This document shows, in pieces, positions 4,806 through 8,752 of a stretch of DNA of 8,752 bases; the stretch's first letter is position 1; every line of letters begins with the position of its first letter. Below the pieces are notes generated by a model. The model had not been told where the DNA came from. It worked only from the letters and a program-made list of their open reading frames with translations, and ran no database searches. A program made the position numbers and the translations under genes. Source of the stretch: a bacterium (GTDB taxonomy: Bacteria; Patescibacteriota; JABMPQ01; JAQVVF01); contig JAUWOX010000038.1 in NCBI GenBank assembly GCA_030611905.1, positions 1 through 8,752 on the forward strand. The letters run 5' to 3'.

Positions 4806-5445
4806 CGTTGAGATAGTTCCAACTTTATTAGTCAAAAGTGAAAAGCACTTCGTAGATAGAATACGGAAAGTCGAGAATGTAGTTTCGACGATGCAGATAG
4901 ATGTTATTGATGGAAAATTTGTTGCTAATAAAACCTGGGCTGATGTTGATAGCATAAATAAAATAGATACGGATGTTTCTTTTGATGTTGATTTAATGGT
5001 AGAAGATGTTGATGAGGTTATTCCTAATTGGTTAGTTTTGAAAAATGTGCGGAGGATAATTCCGCATTTTGAGGCGGTTGGAGATTTAGATTATATTATC
5101 AAATTAGTTAGAAAATCAGGGAAAGAGATAGGCATAGCCTTAGATTTAGATACAAAAGTTGAAGATATTGAAAATTATTTAGGAGGCCTCGATACGGTAA
5201 TGGTGATGGGTATAAGAGTTGGGTTTAGCGGACAGGTTTTTCAGGAATATGTGCTAGATAAGATTGCTAAATTGAGAGGGATAAAAAAAGATTTGATAAT
5301 TAGTGTTGATGGGGGTGTTAAATTAGATAATGTGAAGGAAATTGTGGAGGCTGGGGCTAATTCTTTGGCGATAGGCAGTGCCATTTTTGAGAGCGATAAC
5401 CCAGCAGAAACTATAAAAAAGTTTAAGAAAATAGTTAATGGATAA
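4798..5445 (+). CDS. rpe: Divergent ribulose-phosphate 3-epimerase-like protein
   Basis: This TIM-barrel protein of the ribulose-phosphate 3-epimerase family has 215 aa, near the usual length. Family landmarks are the start EIVPTLL, QIDVIDGKFV (33-42), FDVDLMVED (62-70), MGIRVGFSGQVF (137-148) and the end block SVDGGV (169-174) followed by the phosphate loop AIGSAIF. In typical enzymes the divalent metal is held by His, Asp, His and Asp. Here the matching residues are Q33, D35, D65 and D171, so both histidines are replaced. Epimerase activity is plausible from the operon position but not certain; it may use a different metal site or have shifted substrate. I chose the ATG at 4798, preceded by AAGGAA at 4785-4790; a TTG six bases earlier is less likely. 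It overlaps rpiB and the next gene by 8 nt each, showing translational coupling. Confidence 0.8.
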   Translation: MNSVEIVPTLLVKSEKHFVDRIRKVENVVSTMQIDVIDGKFVANKTWADVDSINKIDTDVSFDVDLMVEDVDEVIPNWLVLKNVRRIIPHFEAVGDLDYIIKLVRKSGKEIGIALDLDTKVEDIENYLGGLDTVMVMGIRVGFSGQVFQEYVLDKIAKLRGIKKDLIISVDGGVKLDNVKEIVEAGANSLAIGSAIFESDNPAETIKKFKKIVNG

Positions 5446-6277
5446 TTTTGAAGAATTAAAAAAACTTGCCAATATAATCAGGCAAGATATTATAAAAATG
5501 CTTTGTGAGGCTGGATCAGGTCATTCAGCTGGGTCATTGGGCATGGCTGATGTTTTTACGGTCTTATATTTTAATATTTTGGAAAAAAGACCCAAGGATC
5601 CATGGTGGGAAGATAGAGACAGATTGATTTTATCAAATGGGCATATTTGTCCGGTGTTATATGCGGCTTTGGCCCATGCTGGTTATTTTCCAGTTGAGGA
5701 ATTAAAAACTTTAAGAAAGATGGGATCAAGACTGCAGGGGCATCCCAAGGCGCGAGAGCTTCCGGGGGTTGAGAATTCTTCAGGTCCATTGGGGCAGGGA
5801 GTGAGTCAGGCAATTGGGTTTGCTTTGGCTGCTAAACTAGATAAGAAAAAACATCAAATTTATGTAATAAGTTCTGATGGCGAGCAGGATGAGGGGCAGA
5901 CTTGGGAAGCGGTGATGTTTGCTGGAAAACACAAGCTTGATAATTTAACCATGATTATGGACCGTAATAATATTCAGATTGATGGTTTTACTGAAGATGT
6001 AATGCCGCTTGAACCTTTAAAAGAGAAATATGAGGCATTTAATTGGTATGTGATTGATATCGATGGGAATAATATTGAGGAAGTAATTGATGCTTGCAAT
6101 AAAGCAAAAGCAATTTATGAAAAGCCGGTTTTGATTTTGGCTCATACTATTCCTGGCATGGGTGTTGATTTTATGGAATTTGATCCGGAATGGCACGGAA
6201 AAGTGCCGGATAATAAAGAAAGGAAAAAAGCCTTGAAGGAGTTGAGAACCCTGAAAGGAAAAATAGAGTTTGATTAG
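5438..6277 (+). CDS. Transketolase, N-terminal (thiamine-diphosphate binding) subunit
   Basis: It is one half of a split transketolase, which moves two-carbon units between sugar phosphates using thiamine diphosphate and Mg. It has 279 aa. The segment SGHSAGSLGMADV (27-39) includes H29, SNGHICPVLYAAL (67-78) includes H69, and GHPK (101-104) and SGPLGQG (115-121) follow. The cofactor motif SDGEQDEGQTWEA (146-158), with Ser replacing the usual first Gly, runs to DRNNIQIDG, supplying the metal and diphosphate ligands D147 and N177/N178. The ATG overlaps the epimerase stop by 8 nt. The C-terminal half is the next gene, 23 nt downstream. The split form is common in archaea and many reduced bacteria, so this is an ordinary organisation and not a broken gene. 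Confidence 0.95.
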   Translation: MDNFEELKKLANIIRQDIIKMLCEAGSGHSAGSLGMADVFTVLYFNILEKRPKDPWWEDRDRLILSNGHICPVLYAALAHAGYFPVEELKTLRKMGSRLQGHPKARELPGVENSSGPLGQGVSQAIGFALAAKLDKKKHQIYVISSDGEQDEGQTWEAVMFAGKHKLDNLTMIMDRNNIQIDGFTEDVMPLEPLKEKYEAFNWYVIDIDGNNIEEVIDACNKAKAIYEKPVLILAHTIPGMGVDFMEFDPEWHGKVPDNKERKKALKELRTLKGKIEFD

Positions 6278-6300
6278 ATAATTGTAAATAGTTTTGTGAA

Positions 6301-7287
6301 ATGTTAAATAAAAGTTTAAAATTAAATAAGGATATTTTTGATAGGGTTAAGTTGAAGAAGATAGCAACGAGAGATGGTTATGGTGAGGGATTGATTGAAT
6401 TGGGAGAAAAAAATAGAGATGTGGTTGTTTTAACTGGGGATTTGGCGGAGTCGACGAGATGTGAGGAATTTGAAGAGAAGTTCCCCGAAAGATTTTTTGA
6501 AGTGGGAGTAGCAGAGCAGAATATGATGAGTATTGCGGCTGGGTTAGCTTTGTCTGGGAAAATTCCTTTTGTATCTAGTTTTGGTGTTTTTTGTCCGGGT
6601 AGATGTTGGGATCAATTGAGAATTAGCGTGGCTTATAGTGAGGCTAATGTTAAATTTGTAGGTGCTCATGCGGGAATAACAGTTGGTCCCGATGGGGCTA
6701 GTCATCAGGCTCTAGAGGATATTGCTAGCGTGAGATGTATTCCCAATATAACTGTGGTTGTTCCTTGTGATGCGATTGAAACAAAAAAGGCAGTAATTGC
6801 TGCAGTTAATGTCAAAGGTCCGGTTTATTTGAGATTTGGTAGGCCAAAAACGTCAGTATTTACTAGTGACAAAACGCCATTTGAAATTGGCAGAGCGCAG
6901 GTTTATAGGGAGGGGAAAGATGTGGTAGTAATTGGCTGTGGGCCGCTTTTACACGAAGCGCTTTTAGCGGCTAATGATTTGGAAAAAGAAGGAATTGATG
7001 TTAGCGTGATTAATAACCATACGATTAAACCAATTGATGAAAAAATGCTTGTTGATGTGGCGAAAAGGTGTGGAGCAGTAGTGACAGTTGAAGATCATCA
7101 GATAATGGGTGGGATGGGATCAGCAGTTAGCGAAGTTTTGGCGGTAAATTTTCCTGTGCCGATTGAAATGGTTGGTGTTTCAGATAAATTTGGAGAATCG
7201 GGGCAGCCAAATGAGCTTCTAAAGAAATATATGATGACTAAAGAAGATATTATAATGGCGATTAAAAAAGTAATTAAACGTAAATAA
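6301..7287 (+). CDS. Transketolase, C-terminal (pyrimidine-binding) subunit
   Basis: It is the partner of the preceding subunit and would form the active site at the shared interface. It has 328 aa. The pyrimidine-binding domain runs from IATRDGYGEGL (21-31) through LTGDLAEST to FFEVGVAEQNM (66-75), where E72 is the conserved glutamate that activates thiamine. SFGVFCPGRCWDQLR (93-107) and AGITVGPDGASHQ (124-136, with H135) line the substrate channel, and YLRFGRPK (176-183) supplies phosphate-binding arginines. The last third (about 195-328) is the transketolase C-terminal domain, with VEDHQIMGGMGSAV. An alternative annotation, 1-deoxyxylulose-5-phosphate synthase C-half, is less likely given the operon. 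There is no clear Shine-Dalgarno site before the ATG, which is 23 nt after the N-subunit stop. Confidence 0.95.
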   Translation: MLNKSLKLNKDIFDRVKLKKIATRDGYGEGLIELGEKNRDVVVLTGDLAESTRCEEFEEKFPERFFEVGVAEQNMMSIAAGLALSGKIPFVSSFGVFCPGRCWDQLRISVAYSEANVKFVGAHAGITVGPDGASHQALEDIASVRCIPNITVVVPCDAIETKKAVIAAVNVKGPVYLRFGRPKTSVFTSDKTPFEIGRAQVYREGKDVVVIGCGPLLHEALLAANDLEKEGIDVSVINNHTIKPIDEKMLVDVAKRCGAVVTVEDHQIMGGMGSAVSEVLAVNFPVPIEMVGVSDKFGESGQPNELLKKYMMTKEDIIMAIKKVIKRK

Positions 7288-7288
7288 A

Positions 7289-8239
7289 ATGAGATATGAT
7301 GTCATTACTATTGGTTCGGCAACTAGGGATGTTTTTTGGAAAGGGGGATTTAAGCCAGTCAAAGATCGGCTTTGTTTTGAGTTAGGTTCTAAGACTGAAA
7401 TAGAAGATCTATATTTTTCGACTGGAGGAGGCGGAACCAATACAGCGGCAACTTTTGCTAATTTAGGTTTTCGAGTGGCTTGTTTAAGTAAGATAGGCGA
7501 AGATCCAGGAGGTCAAGCGGTTTTAGATGATTTGAAGGAACTGAATGTTGATAGCAAATTTATTAAAAAAACTAGTGATTTTCATACAGCTTATTCAACA
7601 GTGCTTTCTACTGAATTGGACAGAGCAATTTTGGTTTATCGGGGAGCGAGTCAGGAGATGGAGTCTAAAGATATAGATTTTGATCAGTTAGAGGCTAAAT
7701 GGTTTTATATTTCATCGGTGGGAGGTAATTTGGAGTTATTGAATAGCTTTTTTAACTATGCCGTTAAGAAGAATATTCGTCTGGCTTGGAATCCAGGCCA
7801 TAAAGAGCTAAAATTAGGAATGGGTGATTTAAAATCATTGTTATCTAATGTTGGAGTTTTAATTTTGAATTTGGAGGAAGCTAAAAAATTAACTGGGGAG
7901 GGAAAAATAAGTGATATTTTTGGAAGTTTGATTAAATTGACAAATGGAATTGTTGTTGTGACGAATGGAATGAAAGGCGTTGATGTTTGTAGTAACAAGT
8001 CTTGTTTTCGAGCTTCGGCTTTAGGCAATGAGGCTGTAGAGCGGGCTGGAGCTGGGGATGCTTTTGGTTCGGCTTTTGTAGCTGGTTTAATTCTAAAAAA
8101 CGATATTGAATATGCTATTCAATTAGCGACGGCTAATGCATCCTCGGTTGTTTCAGAAATTGGGGCGAAGAATGGGTTGCTAAGAAAGGATAGCTTGGGT
8201 AAGTTTGAAAAAGTTAAAGTAGATAGTTTTAAATTTTAA
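7289..8239 (+). CDS. PfkB-family carbohydrate/nucleoside kinase
   Basis: This is an ATP-dependent kinase of the ribokinase/PfkB family (316 aa). The N-terminal GSATRDVFW fits the substrate-site strand, and STGGGGTNTAATFANLG (44-60) is PfkB signature 1. NPGHKEL and LNLEEAKKLTG (192-202) lie at the ATP side. VTNGMKG (224-230) precedes signature 2, ERAGAGDAFGSAFVAGL (251-267), where GAGD holds the catalytic base D257. The residues before GAGD are ER-A instead of the common DT-T. The substrate cannot be read from sequence; ribose, fructose-type sugars or a nucleoside are all possible, and ribose would fit the pathway. It starts 1 nt after the transketolase stop, so it belongs to the operon. A 6-phosphofructokinase role is possible but not shown. 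Confidence 0.9.
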   Translation: MRYDVITIGSATRDVFWKGGFKPVKDRLCFELGSKTEIEDLYFSTGGGGTNTAATFANLGFRVACLSKIGEDPGGQAVLDDLKELNVDSKFIKKTSDFHTAYSTVLSTELDRAILVYRGASQEMESKDIDFDQLEAKWFYISSVGGNLELLNSFFNYAVKKNIRLAWNPGHKELKLGMGDLKSLLSNVGVLILNLEEAKKLTGEGKISDIFGSLIKLTNGIVVVTNGMKGVDVCSNKSCFRASALGNEAVERAGAGDAFGSAFVAGLILKNDIEYAIQLATANASSVVSEIGAKNGLLRKDSLGKFEKVKVDSFKF

Positions 8240-8244
8240 ATTTT

Positions 8245-8752
8245 ATGGCAAATAATGCTTCGGCAGAAAAAATAGCGAGTATTTTAAGGACTGACAAGAT
8301 GGTTGTTTTGAAGATGGCGGAATTTATGGAAAAGAAATTTAATAAAAGTCTGATTTTGGATAAGATCGTTGCAGAAAATAATTTTAAAGTAAAAGAGATT
8401 TTAGGTATTTTGGGTTTATCAATGAAAAGCAAAGCAATTGATGTTCATAATGCGATTATTAGTAAGTTGAAAAAGGATGATGGGCGTCTTTTTGAAATAT
8501 TGGGCCAGCCAGATTGTGAAAAGGTGGAAACATGTGAAAAAATGAATACTTTGGTTCTTGATATTTCTGATCATCCCAAGGGTTTTTTTATTAAGAAAGA
8601 TAAAGCAAAAGAGGTTTTGTATAAAAATCCACCGCCAAATATAATATCTGCATTTGGTTATAAGGATTGTGACCAGCTATTGGAGAACGAGGATTATAGA
8701 GAGGTTTTTTCTGCTTTGCGTTTTGTGGAGTCGCGGGATTGGATGAATAATG
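8245..8752 (+). CDS. Unrecognised protein, 3' end outside window
   Basis: An open frame runs from the ATG at 8245 to the window end (169 complete codons). It starts 5 nt after the kinase stop, so it is probably the next cistron of the operon. I do not recognise a family. The visible part has no signal peptide or membrane segment and looks helical. A small helix-turn-helix-sized region lies around residues 38-75 (ILDKIVAENNFKVKEIL, then SKAIDVHNAI). There is a GFFIKKDKAKEVLYKNPPP segment near 113-131 and an aromatic EVFSALRFVESRDW segment at the end. The composition is Lys/Glu/Asp rich with cysteines at 91, 97 and 142. Codon use matches its neighbours, so it is likely a real gene. Any function would be a guess. 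Confidence 0.75.
   Translation, partial: MANNASAEKIASILRTDKMVVLKMAEFMEKKFNKSLILDKIVAENNFKVKEILGILGLSMKSKAIDVHNAIISKLKKDDGRLFEILGQPDCEKVETCEKMNTLVLDISDHPKGFFIKKDKAKEVLYKNPPPNIISAFGYKDCDQLLENEDYREVFSALRFVESRDWMNN

Noticed and set aside
5438..7287. Transketolase broken by a frameshift
   Set aside because: The two parts have complete domains, separate starts and a 23-nt spacer, the normal split-transketolase arrangement.

Overview
The window looks like an AT-rich genome of the Candidate Phyla Radiation (Patescibacteria type). This is inferred from the genes, not from a marker: a split transketolase inside a compact pentose-phosphate operon, tightly packed cistrons with few Shine-Dalgarno sites, a small free-standing GIY-YIG nuclease, a REP-associated-type transposase, a tRNA gene without encoded CCA, and conserved-looking proteins I cannot place. 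No rRNA or ribosomal protein gene is present to confirm it.

Left part (1-2042). A minus-strand gene runs off the left edge. It encodes an exported M23 metallopeptidase with FG-GAP-like calcium-binding repeats, and its visible 3' part enters an 8-nt tandem repeat. A divergent plus-strand gene of unknown function (1175-2002) has its own candidate promoter, a strong Shine-Dalgarno site and an intrinsic terminator, so it looks monocistronic.

Middle part (2077-2582, minus strand). An intact tRNA-Glu(UUC) gene is preceded by a GIY-YIG nuclease ORF. That ORF is preceded in turn by a second, broken copy of the first 49 nt of the same tRNA. The broken copy is split inside the anticodon by a 32-bp palindromic insert. 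The nuclease starts 2 nt after the tRNA fragment and stops inside the intact tRNA. This resembles a small mobile unit at a tRNA gene and is the most unusual structure in the window.

Right part (2641-8752, plus strand). A good extended -10 promoter precedes a RAYT/IS200-like HUH transposase gene. That gene carries, in frame, a REP-like palindrome with a GTAG foot. Its end overlaps the start of a carbon-metabolism operon: gap (GAPDH), rpiB, a divergent ribulose-phosphate 3-epimerase, transketolase N and C subunits, a PfkB-family sugar kinase, and an unrecognised gene cut by the window edge. Together they link pentose phosphates to glyceraldehyde-3-phosphate and lower glycolysis. The kinase could feed in sugars or nucleosides. 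Both the RpiB and the epimerase differ from the family pattern at normally conserved active-site positions.
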